The notes under the pieces: model-generated
What the model was told of the DNA's origin: nothing
The model's database searches: none
The model's input: only the letters and a program-made list of their open reading frames with translations
From: Nitrospiraceae bacterium
GTDB lineage: Bacteria > Nitrospirota > Thermodesulfovibrionia > UBA6902
Direction of reading: 5' to 3'
Length of the DNA stretch: 47,395 nucleotides
Assembly (NCBI GenBank): GCA_003599425.1
Contig: QZKC01000058.1
Span: 1 to 47,395 of the forward strand
Shown: positions 47,211 through 47,395 of the stretch, piece by piece
Layout of the letters: the number at the start of each line of letters is the position of its first letter
How positions within the stretch are numbered: the first letter of the stretch is position 1
Position numbers and translations under genes: made by a program

Positions 47211-47395
47211 AAAAAATTAATAAAGATTTTGTTATAGCAAAATTTGTAACTTGTTATTATATCACAGCAGGGAAACTAACAATATAGATGATTTCTTAAT
47301 GGGTGTGCGACAAATTTATTGGTAAAGGGAATTAAGCGCATATCCGATTCTCCCAGAAATCTTCCCAACGATTGCTGAACAGGCAACAACGTAAT

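Noticed and set aside
1-47395. CRISPR arrays, prophage, transposases or secondary-metabolite clusters
   Set aside because: No regularly spaced repeats, Cas, transposase or phage structural genes seen; repeats present are protein-domain repeats or intergenic palindromes.

Overview
The window looks like a chromosomal segment from an anaerobic Gram-negative bacterium; Nitrospirota/Thermodesulfovibrionia-like is my inference, not shown by the sequence. (1) About 1-25.7 kb is dominated by extracellular-electron-transfer-type genes. There is a 5'-truncated giant multiheme cytochrome (21 heme motifs visible). A minus-strand operon-like run (18851 to 8468) encodes cytochromes with 7, 5, 12 and 7 heme motifs, two NHL beta-propeller lipoproteins, an outer-membrane beta-barrel, an NrfJ-like OB-fold protein and two HAMP-only membrane proteins. 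Next come a separately transcribed small tetraheme cytochrome, a DsbA-like lipoprotein, a MopE-repeat/decaheme chimera and a YadA-head-like surface protein. An NtrC-type two-component pair (5544-8458) sits beside the operon. I find two good sigma-54 promoters (upstream of the tetraheme and surface-protein genes), each preceded by a pair of related TGTCATTnTGRCA-like sites. (2) A tRNA-Leu(UAA) has an upstream partial copy of its 5' half. (3) A minus-strand NfnAB + HndB/HndC/NuoG-like redox operon (27.4-35.6 kb) contains a CheY-receiver/NuoE-like fusion, and its NuoG/FdhA-like subunit lacks the Sec/Cys ligand. (4) Two AraC-type regulators carry degenerate receivers; a conserved ~44-bp element with 21-bp-spaced direct repeats lies upstream of the Nfn operon and of one AraC gene. 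(5) A HepT-like toxin pseudogene lies near 38 kb, followed by a NarL-type two-component pair and ordinary lptD-folC-accD-trpA-trpB housekeeping genes. The strongest candidate for an undescribed system is the porin/NHL/multiheme locus with its separately controlled tetraheme protein.
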